64,000 nt of DNA from M0108 sp044228795 (GTDB lineage Bacteria > Pseudomonadota > Gammaproteobacteria > Chromatiales > Chromatiaceae), in contig JBGAUE010000010.1 in the NCBI GenBank assembly GCA_044228795.1, forward strand, positions 1-64,000. The letters are read 5' to 3'. The notes under the pieces were generated by a model that was not told the DNA's origin, ran no database searches, and was given only the letters and a program-made list of their open reading frames with translations. Below are positions 1 through 9,364 of the stretch, in pieces. Numbering within the stretch: position 1 is the stretch's first letter; each line of letters opens with the position of its first letter. Position numbers and translations under genes: made by a program.

Positions 1-486
1 GACTATCGGCCCGCTGGTTATCGGGGGGTTTGGGCGCGTTTGGGTTTGGACCCCGCTGGGCCTCTGGTGCTGATGGGGACCAGCCTGGGCGGGTTCTGGG
101 CGCGTAAGCTGGGCCATGAACTCGGCAAACCCTGGATCGCCCTCAATCCGGCGATGCAGCCCTCCCAGTCCCTGCTGCGTTACCTGGGGACCAATACCCG
201 CTTCGATACCGGTGGCTCCTTCGACTGGTCCATGGCGGATTGCGAGGGCTATGGGGCGGAGGAGGACTTCACGCCCCGGGCGGACCTGCCGGGCCTGCTG
301 ATCCTGGCGGCAGATGACGAGGTGCTCGACTACCGGGTGGCGCGGGCGGCGGCGGGCGCGGCGCGGGTGGTGGTCCTGTCCCGTGGGCAGCATCAATTGC
401 ACAATACCGCGGATTATGGCGTGGCGGTCGCCACCTTTCTCGCGGCGGTAGCGGATTGGCCTTGCCGGGTCCGCACACCCCATTAA
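1..486 (+). CDS. YqiA/YcfP-type alpha/beta-hydrolase, 5' end outside window
   Basis: The frame is open from the first base, so the gene starts upstream and 161 codons are visible. The nucleophile elbow reads GTSLGG with its Ser codon at 82-84, followed by a segment (ALNPAMQPSQSLLRYLG) typical of the YqiA/YcfP small esterase family, whose members are about 190-200 residues long. The candidate acid is in AADDEVLDY and the candidate His in RGQHQLHN near the C terminus. The product is probably a cytoplasmic esterase or thioesterase acting on small acyl esters; the substrate is unknown. It lies just upstream of the defence operon and shows no link to it. A TTG at 40 could be mistaken for the start, but it lies inside the fold. 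Confidence 0.75.
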   Translation, partial: DYRPAGYRGVWARLGLDPAGPLVLMGTSLGGFWARKLGHELGKPWIALNPAMQPSQSLLRYLGTNTRFDTGGSFDWSMADCEGYGAEEDFTPRADLPGLLILAADDEVLDYRVARAAAGAARVVVLSRGQHQLHNTADYGVAVATFLAAVADWPCRVRTPH

Positions 487-804
487 ATTACTCCTGGATG
501 GAGCACTTGCCGGATTAGGAGTAAACTTTGTCATTCAAATCACAATAAATTCCACAGCTGGGCGCTCGGCGTCATGGCGGGACTTGCTGTCCGGGGGCTG
601 GACATCTTTATGACGCATGCATCAGGCATGATCCCGCCTGTTTCCAGCGCTCAGAGCTGCCCATGTCCCGTGCCCTAAGTCACTACACCCCGGTTTCCGC
701 TGCTGCTCCTGATAACCCAGGTCGCGATGGGTGGCGTCATCCCTGGCCCTTATACACGGCATCTGACGGGTCCCAGTATCTGCCCTGGGGTTTAACGGGC
801 TACG
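487..804. other. Intergenic stretch upstream of the defence operon
   Basis: About 318 bases between the hydrolase stop and the first defence gene. The first 80 bases are visibly more AT-rich than the flanks, as expected for a promoter region, but I find no convincing -35/-10 pair. No tRNA, terminator or coding frame is recognisable. I looked for a copy of the 3' end of the tRNA-Ile gene at 30719, as an integration footprint would leave, and saw none. Confidence 0.5.
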
Positions 805-3800
805 GTGAAAAGTACCGTGGTTGAGTTGGCTGCCGGCGTTTTCATGGCCAGGGATATTGCCCAGCCACCACAGCCACCCGAGCACGCCTGCTCAGGAAAA
901 CTCCACCTGGACTTCGCCACCCCCGCGGACGCCCAGGGTTACGTTGTTTCCCTGACGAGTCTCTTTCACGGCACGGCAGACTCCTGCCTGGTGCTTGACA
1001 AAAGCGGCCGTGGGCGCGATGACCTGGACCTGGGCGAAATTGCCTTCCGGATCAGGTCATGGTCAGAAATCACCCTCAACTTCCAACCCCATACCACGGA
1101 ATTACTTCGCGGTGTCGTCATCGCGCGCTCCGCCGCGACCGTAACGGTCGCGGTCCACCTCTCCGCCGCCGGCTCAGCGACGGATATTGCCTGGTTCCAA
1201 GCCAATCCCCTCCATTTCGGGGCTATGCCTATCTTGGCCCTGCCGGTGCGGGGCAATGAGTTCAGCCTGGAGTCTCTGCACCCCTTGGTCGCGCTGGGGG
1301 CATGCGCCGGGAGACTCCGTACGGCCAGGTTCTGCCGCGAGGGCGACGGGGCCATCCTGCATACCTGGTCTCCTGAACAGCCCGGGCCAGCGGCAAGCCC
1401 CCTGATCAGCACCTGTTACGGATCCCTCTGGCTTGAGGGCACCGTGACGGACACCCCGGGGCAACCAACACTCTGGTATCAACCCTCACCAGACTCTCCC
1501 AGCCCAGCCCCGCCGCCCCCTGCTCCACCACTTTCGCGTCTAACCCAACCTGGCACCTCACCGGCAGAGTTCACCCCCACAGACTGGTGGTCAGCGTTCG
1601 ACGACTTAATCCGGGCGGCGCCCACCGCCGTGCTAGAACTTCAAGCGCACCTGCTCGCCATCCTCCCCCAGGGTCCTGCTTGGCGGTTGGAAAACCTCTC
1701 CGCTGTCCGGCACACCGACTTCATGGTCACACCCGCGGATGACCGCAACCTGATCCTGGCACCCACGGATCGAGAGGTGGTGGTCGGGATCGACCTGCAC
1801 CTCCCCGCGGAAATCTTGCAGACCCTGTTGTTGCACGCCCTTGCCCACCTGGCCCTCGGTCACGTGCGTCCCGGTGACGAATACGGTCACTGGGATACCA
1901 CTTCAACCGCCACCGCGGCCGCCCCCCACCGACTTTGGGATCGCCAGGCGAAGGACTATGTCGCGGCCCACCTTAAGCGCCCGACCAGCCGCCGCATCGG
2001 GTCCCTCGACGACTGCACCCCCACCGAAAAGGCGCAACTCGGCGTGTGGCGCATGATCGGCGAGATGTTGGGGGAAAGCCGGCGGCTACATCCCGCCGCC
2101 GAGCGCTATCAAAAGGCGGCCTACCAACGTCAGGCAGCCCAGCGCCTCGTGGCCATGCTGGAGGAGTATGGCGGCGCCATGCTTTGCGACGGCGTCGGTC
2201 TTGGCAAAACCTACGTAGCCACCACCCTCATCGTTCATTACGCCAATTGCTGGCGCGACCAGGGCGTCCCCACCCCGGACCGGCTACGGGATGACCCCTT
2301 CCGCATCACTATCCTGGCACCCAATTCGGTCGTGAGCACCTGGCGCCGGGAAGCTCTGCCCACCCTGGCCGCCTTTGGCCTGCCTTTGGCATGGACACGG
2401 GTGATCTCGCACACCAAGCTCTCCCGTCTCACCCGCGCCAGCGAACTGCTCGAACCCGTCCATGGCGGCCCGAGCGACCTGGAACACCTGTTGCTCTCGG
2501 ACCTGGTCATCGTCGACGAGGCCCACAACTTCCGCTCCCTGGCCGCCCGGCGCACCAAGGTCCTACGCGATCTCCTGCGCTTGCAGCCCCGGCGCGAAAC
2601 CCGCCGCCGGGTTACCCTCCTCACCGCCACCCCGGTCAACAACAGCCTGGATGATCTGCGCCAAGAGGCCTCCCTGCTCTTTTCCCGCTCCCTATACCTC
2701 TCCGAGGCCAAGACCGAGGACGGCTACCGCCGTCAAGCCGTCAAGGAGATCCAGGAACGCTGCGAACGTGCCCGCCGCACCAAGAGCCGCGGAGATATTG
2801 CCGGCCTGGTCGTCCACGGCCAGCAAGAGGCCAAGTTTTCCGACACCATCGAGTTCCGGGACGACCTCGACTTCGGCGCCAACGTCCAACGTATTGGCGA
2901 TTACCTGCGGGAACAGGATCAGCGGCTGCGGGAATTACAGACCGCGATCCGCACCGCGGCGCTAAGACCAGACCTGGACGAGCAAGCCTCCGAGCCGGAC
3001 GCCAACGCCCCGGCGCGCATCGGGGAGGATCTGCTCGATCGCATCGTCGTCCAGCGCTCGCGCGCCCTGTGCAAGGAGATTGAGCGCCAACAAGCCTCCC
3101 AGGTCGCCTTGCTCTTCCGGCCGGATGCCGGGGCGCCGGAGAAGCTCTACTATGCCGACGAATACGACGGCATTGCCGACGTGCTCGCCCGCTTCCTGCC
3201 CCTGTTCGACCGGGGCAGCAATGGCAGCACAGCGGCCGACAGCCAGGCCCTGAGCCTCAAGGTCTACATGTGGTACGACGTCCGCGAGGGGCTCAAAGGC
3301 GTCGAGGAAACCTCCTCGGTGGTCGGCCTGCAACGCGTGCTCGTCCTCAAACGCCTGGAAAGCTCCCCCGTCGCCTTCCTCATCACCCTCCTGCGCCTGA
3401 CCGTTCTCCATGCCCACCGCCTGGCGCAGTTGGAGAAACTCTGCCTGGAACTAGGGAACAGAGACCGGCGCAAGCAACTAGGGGCCGAACTCGACGCCCT
3501 CTTCGCCAGCCAGGGGCCCGAAGCTCTGGAAAAGATCCGCTCCCTGGCGACCGGCGAGTCGCCCGGCACCCCCGGCAGCGACTTCATCAAGAGCCTCAGC
3601 GCCGCCTACGACGAGGCCCGCCCTGCGGCCGCAGCGGACGACGCCCCCTTCCAGCTCGTCCTCTTCGAAGAAGACGAGGTGGGCGGCGCCAAACGCGAAC
3701 AACTGGATCGCCTCTGGGGGCTGCGTGAACCCCTGCTGACCGACTTCGCGACCCTGCTGCATGTCACGCCCGACCTAGCCGACATCGTCTTTGGCCGCTT

Positions 3801-5304
3801 TGTCCGCGCCGAATGGCCGCGCCGCTTTATCGCCGGGGGAGAGTACATTGACTGGCCCGCATCCGCCGCCTGGGGGCTGCGCCTGGTCACCGACGGCAAA
3901 ATCCGCCAGCTCGTCAGCCGCCTGCTGCTGGCCCGCCGCGCGGGGCAAAAGGTCATTGTCTTCTCCCAATTCACCGACACCATCGTCTATATCCGCTCGG
4001 TTCTGAGCGCGACCCGCGCCTTCCAACGCACGGACTGGCAAATAGCCGTGCATGGCCTTGGGGTCCCCGACCTCAAACGGGAAGAGATCGACGCCCTGTG
4101 CACAGCCACGGTCGCCATCACCGGGGACACCGAAAACCGGGACGACGTGGTCAATGCCTTTGCCCCCTTCTACCGCATTGGCCCTTGGCGACCGGCCACC
4201 GACCAGGCCACCGCGGCCGAGCACGCCCTGCTTCTGGACAGTTGGGAAACCGCTTGGGGTAGCGCCATGGCCCGGGAGGTGGACGTGCTACTGTCCAGCG
4301 ATGTGCTCGCCGAGGGCGTCAACCTCCAGGATGCGGCACTGCTCGTCAATTACGACGTGCACTGGAACCCGGTGCGCATGATTCAGCGCTCCGGCCGTAT
4401 CGACCGTCGCCTCAATCCCCGCATCGAACAGCCCCGGCACTTCCCGGACCTGGACGCCCTCGCGGCTCGCCTGGGGGCAAGGGCGCCCCGCTATTACTGG
4501 CACGACCATCCTGGCGAGGCCCCGGTGACGGTCAACATGATCCTCTCCGACGCCTTGGAGGCGGAACTGCAACTGCGCGAGCGCATCGCCACCAAGACCC
4601 TAGCGATCGACTTTACGCTGGGGCTGGAGCAAGGCACCGGCGCCGAGGCCGACTGGATGGCGAGCTATAAATACCACGGCATCTCCAGCCTCAACTCCTT
4701 CCAAAAGGACCGTGCCATCGAACAGATCGCCAGCCACCACGAGCGATTGTCGCGGCTCTTTGCGGTACGCGGCATCCAGACCGCATGGGTGGCCAACCTG
4801 AATGGCTGGTTCCGTGCCGCCGATGCCGGCCTAGGCGCGCCCCTGGTAGCCCGTGCCCTATTGGGCCGCCAGGGTGGTGAGCTGGAGCGCTTTCAGCGTT
4901 ACCTGGAGCCTTGCGTCGTCGATGGCGTCCCCTTTTGGTTCTGGGCCGAGAAACGTCCGGGCGATTCCATGTTCGACGGCTGGCTGACTTTGGACGGCAA
5001 GACCTGGCCACCCCCCGCCCCCCGCCGGGACTTACCCTGGCAGGAGAACGTGGCCGGCCCCGTGAAGGCCGCGCACCTCCTCGCCGTCGTCGAGCGCCTG
5101 GAGCAGGACGCCATTGACGAGTGGTCCCGGGCCAACAAGGGGGTCGGGCGGCTACTGCTCCAGGGCGGCAGCGCCATCGCCGCGCCCAAGTTCGGCGAGG
5201 ACCGCCACCTGATCCGCATCCCGAGCGTTTTCATCCTGCAATTACCCTCATTCGACCCCGAGCGGGTCGCTGGAAACCCTGACGGAGTAAGCCATGTTGA
5301 GTAA
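805..5304 (+). CDS. SNF2/RapA-family helicase-like protein of a defence operon
   Basis: This is a 1499-residue superfamily 2 ATPase expected to translocate on double-stranded DNA. Walker A is GVGLGKT at residues 463-469, the DEAH box is at 571-574, motif III is TLLTATPVNNS, and the C-terminal helicase half ends in the arginine-finger motif QRSGRIDR at about 1194-1201. The first 330 residues are unrecognised. Residues 344-353 read HALAHLALGH, followed by WDRQAKDYVAAHL: this looks like an ImmA/IrrE zinc peptidase whose catalytic Glu (HExxH) has become Ala. The start is uncertain: GTG at 805 or ATG at 844, neither with a good ribosome-binding site. It overlaps the methyltransferase gene by 11 bases, so it may be the separate motor of that modification enzyme, comparable to DrmD of class 1 DISARM. 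Confidence 0.88.
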   Translation: MKSTVVELAAGVFMARDIAQPPQPPEHACSGKLHLDFATPADAQGYVVSLTSLFHGTADSCLVLDKSGRGRDDLDLGEIAFRIRSWSEITLNFQPHTTELLRGVVIARSAATVTVAVHLSAAGSATDIAWFQANPLHFGAMPILALPVRGNEFSLESLHPLVALGACAGRLRTARFCREGDGAILHTWSPEQPGPAASPLISTCYGSLWLEGTVTDTPGQPTLWYQPSPDSPSPAPPPPAPPLSRLTQPGTSPAEFTPTDWWSAFDDLIRAAPTAVLELQAHLLAILPQGPAWRLENLSAVRHTDFMVTPADDRNLILAPTDREVVVGIDLHLPAEILQTLLLHALAHLALGHVRPGDEYGHWDTTSTATAAAPHRLWDRQAKDYVAAHLKRPTSRRIGSLDDCTPTEKAQLGVWRMIGEMLGESRRLHPAAERYQKAAYQRQAAQRLVAMLEEYGGAMLCDGVGLGKTYVATTLIVHYANCWRDQGVPTPDRLRDDPFRITILAPNSVVSTWRREALPTLAAFGLPLAWTRVISHTKLSRLTRASELLEPVHGGPSDLEHLLLSDLVIVDEAHNFRSLAARRTKVLRDLLRLQPRRETRRRVTLLTATPVNNSLDDLRQEASLLFSRSLYLSEAKTEDGYRRQAVKEIQERCERARRTKSRGDIAGLVVHGQQEAKFSDTIEFRDDLDFGANVQRIGDYLREQDQRLRELQTAIRTAALRPDLDEQASEPDANAPARIGEDLLDRIVVQRSRALCKEIERQQASQVALLFRPDAGAPEKLYYADEYDGIADVLARFLPLFDRGSNGSTAADSQALSLKVYMWYDVREGLKGVEETSSVVGLQRVLVLKRLESSPVAFLITLLRLTVLHAHRLAQLEKLCLELGNRDRRKQLGAELDALFASQGPEALEKIRSLATGESPGTPGSDFIKSLSAAYDEARPAAAADDAPFQLVLFEEDEVGGAKREQLDRLWGLREPLLTDFATLLHVTPDLADIVFGRFVRAEWPRRFIAGGEYIDWPASAAWGLRLVTDGKIRQLVSRLLLARRAGQKVIVFSQFTDTIVYIRSVLSATRAFQRTDWQIAVHGLGVPDLKREEIDALCTATVAITGDTENRDDVVNAFAPFYRIGPWRPATDQATAAEHALLLDSWETAWGSAMAREVDVLLSSDVLAEGVNLQDAALLVNYDVHWNPVRMIQRSGRIDRRLNPRIEQPRHFPDLDALAARLGARAPRYYWHDHPGEAPVTVNMILSDALEAELQLRERIATKTLAIDFTLGLEQGTGAEADWMASYKYHGISSLNSFQKDRAIEQIASHHERLSRLFAVRGIQTAWVANLNGWFRAADAGLGAPLVARALLGRQGGELERFQRYLEPCVVDGVPFWFWAEKRPGDSMFDGWLTLDGKTWPPPAPRRDLPWQENVAGPVKAAHLLAVVERLEQDAIDEWSRANKGVGRLLLQGGSAIAAPKFGEDRHLIRIPSVFILQLPSFDPERVAGNPDGVSHVE

Positions 5305-8300
5305 GGCCGAGTTCATCGACTTCATCCTGAACGGCGGGGGAAACGAAACGGCCGCGACCACGCAACCTCCGGACCTGCCGGATGGATTCGACGGATTTGA
5401 GACCGAGGAAACTCAGAGCACGCCCGCACAAACCGGATCGAGCTTCGCGCGGCGGCTGCTTGAGGCGTCCGGCTTCGGCAACCCCGAGTTCGTTCAACGC
5501 AGTAACGTCATTCGCAGTTCCGATGCCGTTGCGCGTTTTTTGCCGGAGCGTGTCTCCTTCTGGCCGAAGACACCATCACGTCCGTACCAGACCTTATTGT
5601 TCGAGGCGGACCTGAACCACCAGGCCCTGCTCGCCATTCCGGCCTTCAGGTTACGCAGGGTCGCCCACCTCGACATGGTCGAGGATGCTCTCGCCAGGCT
5701 GGTCAGCGAGGCCCTTGAAGGCTTTCAGCGTGGTGGGGAAGGCGTTACGGCCGATGTTCGCAAAGGGAGCAAGGAGGAAACTCTGTGTGCGGTGTCGGTA
5801 CTCGACGAACGCGATGGGCAACCTGTTCGGCTCGTCTGCTTTGGTACCCAGAACAAGCAAGAGGGTGGGCTGGAGACCTTTCAGATCACCGAACAAACTC
5901 GCCTCTGGGACGCCCAACTGGCGCGCGAGCATCTCGGCCTTCTGTACGAGCGCCAATTCAAGAAGCTGGAAGGCCAGGACTGGCAAGAGGCGTTCACGAC
6001 GACCGAGGAGCGAAAGCAAGCCGCCAAGCTCCTCGAGGTCTGTACCCGCGCGTCACCCACGGAGCATGACCTTCAGGAAGGTGTCCTGGACCTGCTCGAC
6101 ATGATCGCCAAGGGCTTCGGCCTCCGGAAAAAGCCAAAGACCGAGCGCCGATTGCAAGCCTTCGCGCTCCCCCCCGACCACGACATTGGCATCGACCCGA
6201 AGGAACGGGAGAGCAGCTTCGGCGGCAAGAACCCGTTCGGCGGCGTGACGCTGCGTGACGAGCGCAGCCGCCTACTCGGCTATATCGTCTATCCGCTCAA
6301 GAGCAAGGCCGACGCCACCCGCCTGCGCAGCCACCTCAAGCAGAACAACCGCTTCCACAACGTCCTGGTCGTTTACCCCGACCAGGACCAGGCCAGGCTG
6401 GAGCTGTGGCAGGGTCGCGAACAGCTCACCGGAATGCTCCGCCAAGGGCAGGGCTACAGGGACGCCGCGGACGTCGTGAACCTCCTGTCGCGGTTCTTCG
6501 TGGTCAGCAAGGCAAAGGTGAGGAACCCCGCGGAGCTTGCCCAAGAGTTAGCGTACCGAGCACAGTACCTGCGCCGCCTTGCCGTCAAACAGCTTGCGGA
6601 GGAGTCCCTCGAGGGACCCCTGCGCCAACTCTACAATAACTTCAAAACGGCTCTGGTCCACGACCTCACCGAAGACAAGTTTGCGGATGCCTATGCCCAG
6701 ACCATCACCTACGGCCTGCTGACCGCCCGCTGGACGGGCAACGCGCAACTGATCGCGAACGGTGAGCGACTGACTCGCCAGACCGCCCTCAAGCACCTGC
6801 CGGCATCGAGTCCGTTCTTGAAGGAGTTTTTCAAGTCGGTTCTGGCGGTCCGGCTCGATGACCAGCGAGGCCGCCTGCTGTGGCTTGTTGATGACATTGC
6901 GGACCTGCTCGACCGGGTTGACGTGGAGTATGTCTTTGGCGCTGGCGATCCGGAGTCCACCATCGCCAGGGATCCCGTCATCCATTTCTATGAGCCCTTC
7001 TTGAATGCGTATGACCCAAAGCTCAAGAAGGAGCTTGGGGTCTTCTACACCCCGCGCCCAGTCGTCTCCTACATTGTCCGCAGCGTCCACGAACTCCTGC
7101 AAACCGAGTTCGGCCTTGAGGATGGTCTTGCCTCGACTGCCACTTGGCGCGAGATGCTTTCAAAGCACACTGGACTGAAACTCCCGCCCCTCACTGATGA
7201 GCCAAACGAGACGCGATCCATCTCCCCGGACGAACCCTTCGTCCAGATCCTCGACCCCGCCACCGGCACAGCCACCTTTCTGGTCGAAGTCATCGATGTT
7301 ATACACAGCACCCTAGTGGCGAAGTGGACTCAGCAGAAGCTCACCCCTGACCAGCAGCACGACGCATGGAATGAATATGTGCCTAAGCACCTCCTGCCAC
7401 GCCTTCACGCCTACGAGTTGATGATGGCCCCCTACGCCATCGCTCACATGAAAGTTGGCCTCAAGCTCGCCGAGACCGGCTACCGCTTTGGCACCGAGGA
7501 ACGCGCCCGCATCTACCTCACCAACGCCCTCGAACCCTGGGTGAAACAGCTCACTCTTATCGGCGACGTCGCCCTCGACCACGAAGCCGCCGCCGTGAAC
7601 GAAATCAAACGCCACAAGCGCTTCACCGTCGTCATCGGCAACCCACCGTATTCAATCAACTCGTGCAATTTGCAGGAAACTGCTGTCGCGTTGGTGGAGC
7701 CGTTTCGCTATGTGGATGGAGAGAAGATTCAGGAACGTGGCGCGCTAAAATTCGAGACGATACTCCAAGACGATTACGTGAAGTTCTGGGGCCTTGGTAT
7801 TCGGATTCTCGAAACGACGCCCAGCGGAATCATCAGCATGATTTCCAACAATGGCTTTCTCACCAACCGGGTTCTGCGGGGCGTGCGAAAGACGTTCCTC
7901 AACGCCTTCGACCGCCTCACCTTTTTCGACCTTCACGGCAACCGAAGCAAAGGAGAAGTCTGTCCTGACGGCTCCCCAGACGACAATGTGTTCGACATCA
8001 ATCAGGGCGTCGGCATCAGCATCCTGCGTAAGACAGGCACTGCGCCAAAAACCGGCAAGGTAGAACTCTCTGATTTGTGGGGAAACCGAGACTCGAAGTA
8101 TCGGACGCTCGGCAACACTTCCGCATCAAAGACTCCGTTCCAAGAGCATTTGGCCAAACCGCCCTACTATACGTTTGCCTTGGTAGATGGGGATATTGAA
8201 GACGAGTATCGTTCGTTCGCGGCATTGGACGAAGCAATGCCTTTCAACAAGGCAGGCTTCGTAAGTGGCCGAGACGACTTCGCCGTAGATATTGAGTTTG

Positions 8301-9364
8301 AACCACTCGAACAGCGCATTGACGACTTTTTGAATCCAAGGAACGCGGAGTCCACAGTCAGAGAACGCTACGGAATCAAGGACGCTGGAGGCTACGTCTT
8401 GGCAAAGCGACGGCAGCCAGCTTTGGCTGCGAAACTAAAGGCCAAAGACATTATCCGGTGCGTTCAACAGCGTCCATTTGACTACAGGTTTGTCGCTTAT
8501 TCCGAAGCGGTGCTGACCTCCCCGCAGAAGGCAGCAATGAACCAATTGATAGCGGGAGATAATTTGGCTTTCTGCCTTTCGCGAGGCGCTGAAATCATCC
8601 GCGGATGGGAACACATTTTCTGCACACGGGCGTTGGTTCAGCACCACACGGTTTCGTTGAAAGAGGTGAATTACGTCTTTCCGTTGAACGTCCGCGTTGA
8701 AGATGGCTCTTTCGCTTTCGGAAATGGAAAGTCGGCAAATTTCGCAGCGCAATTCTTGAAGGCTCTTGCCGCGAAGCTGAATCTCAGTACTGAGCGCACT
8801 TCTGGTTTGCCGAAGGGCCTGACGCCCGAAGACATCTTCCACTACGCCTACGCGGTGTTTCACAGTCCTGGCTACCGGAGCCGCTACGCGGAGTTTCTGA
8901 AGATCGATTTCCCGCGCCTGCCGTTGACCGGGAACCTGGAGCTGTTCCGCGCGCTGGCCCGGCTCGGCGGCGAACTCACCGCCCTTCACCTGCTGGAATC
9001 GCCCAAGCTCGCCCAGCCCATCACCGAGTTCATCGCCAATTCGAAGAAAGTGACCAAGGTCGGCTGGACGGACAATACTGTATGGATCGACGCAGGCGGG
9101 AAAAAGGGGGCCAATACACTCGGCACCTCTGGCTTCCGCGGCGTACCCGAAGAGGTCTGGAACTATCACATCGGCGGCTATCAGGTCTGCGAAAAATGGC
9201 TCAAGGATCGCAATGGCCGCACGCTCACCGACGACGACATCGCCCACTACCATAAAATCGTCATCGCCCTGTCCGAGACCATCAGCTTGATGCGGGAGAT
9301 CGACGAGGTCATCGGCGGCTGGCCGGATGCCTTCGTGACTTCCACGGCCGGAAATGACGAATGA
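5294..9364 (+). CDS. Type ISP-like N6-adenine DNA methyltransferase
   Basis: A 1356-residue enzyme predicted to methylate adenine in a specific DNA site using S-adenosylmethionine. The SAM-binding motif I is DPATGTATFL starting at D654 and the catalytic motif IV is NPPY at 783-786. The approach GVFYTPRPVVSYIV just before motif I and the end GYQVCEKWLKDRNGR are typical of type ISP and related single-chain restriction-modification enzymes. The usual N-terminal nuclease and helicase are absent: residues 1-450 show neither a PD-(D/E)XK pattern nor a Walker motif that I can see, so the SNF2 gene just upstream may supply the motor. Translation is probably coupled to that gene; GGAG at 5284-5287 precedes ATG 5294. 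Base composition drops between NPPY and the C-terminal domain, where target recognition should lie. Confidence 0.88.
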   Translation: MLSKAEFIDFILNGGGNETAATTQPPDLPDGFDGFETEETQSTPAQTGSSFARRLLEASGFGNPEFVQRSNVIRSSDAVARFLPERVSFWPKTPSRPYQTLLFEADLNHQALLAIPAFRLRRVAHLDMVEDALARLVSEALEGFQRGGEGVTADVRKGSKEETLCAVSVLDERDGQPVRLVCFGTQNKQEGGLETFQITEQTRLWDAQLAREHLGLLYERQFKKLEGQDWQEAFTTTEERKQAAKLLEVCTRASPTEHDLQEGVLDLLDMIAKGFGLRKKPKTERRLQAFALPPDHDIGIDPKERESSFGGKNPFGGVTLRDERSRLLGYIVYPLKSKADATRLRSHLKQNNRFHNVLVVYPDQDQARLELWQGREQLTGMLRQGQGYRDAADVVNLLSRFFVVSKAKVRNPAELAQELAYRAQYLRRLAVKQLAEESLEGPLRQLYNNFKTALVHDLTEDKFADAYAQTITYGLLTARWTGNAQLIANGERLTRQTALKHLPASSPFLKEFFKSVLAVRLDDQRGRLLWLVDDIADLLDRVDVEYVFGAGDPESTIARDPVIHFYEPFLNAYDPKLKKELGVFYTPRPVVSYIVRSVHELLQTEFGLEDGLASTATWREMLSKHTGLKLPPLTDEPNETRSISPDEPFVQILDPATGTATFLVEVIDVIHSTLVAKWTQQKLTPDQQHDAWNEYVPKHLLPRLHAYELMMAPYAIAHMKVGLKLAETGYRFGTEERARIYLTNALEPWVKQLTLIGDVALDHEAAAVNEIKRHKRFTVVIGNPPYSINSCNLQETAVALVEPFRYVDGEKIQERGALKFETILQDDYVKFWGLGIRILETTPSGIISMISNNGFLTNRVLRGVRKTFLNAFDRLTFFDLHGNRSKGEVCPDGSPDDNVFDINQGVGISILRKTGTAPKTGKVELSDLWGNRDSKYRTLGNTSASKTPFQEHLAKPPYYTFALVDGDIEDEYRSFAALDEAMPFNKAGFVSGRDDFAVDIEFEPLEQRIDDFLNPRNAESTVRERYGIKDAGGYVLAKRRQPALAAKLKAKDIIRCVQQRPFDYRFVAYSEAVLTSPQKAAMNQLIAGDNLAFCLSRGAEIIRGWEHIFCTRALVQHHTVSLKEVNYVFPLNVRVEDGSFAFGNGKSANFAAQFLKALAAKLNLSTERTSGLPKGLTPEDIFHYAYAVFHSPGYRSRYAEFLKIDFPRLPLTGNLELFRALARLGGELTALHLLESPKLAQPITEFIANSKKVTKVGWTDNTVWIDAGGKKGANTLGTSGFRGVPEEVWNYHIGGYQVCEKWLKDRNGRTLTDDDIAHYHKIVIALSETISLMREIDEVIGGWPDAFVTSTAGNDE

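Noticed and set aside
487..804. Integration footprint matching the tRNA-Ile 3' end
   Set aside because: Read by eye, no stretch of the tRNA T-arm or acceptor sequence recurs here.
8435..9253. 272-codon - strand frame antisense to the methyltransferase
   Set aside because: It mirrors conserved coding sequence of the + strand gene, has no recognisable domain and no ribosome-binding site; it is a GC-rich shadow frame.
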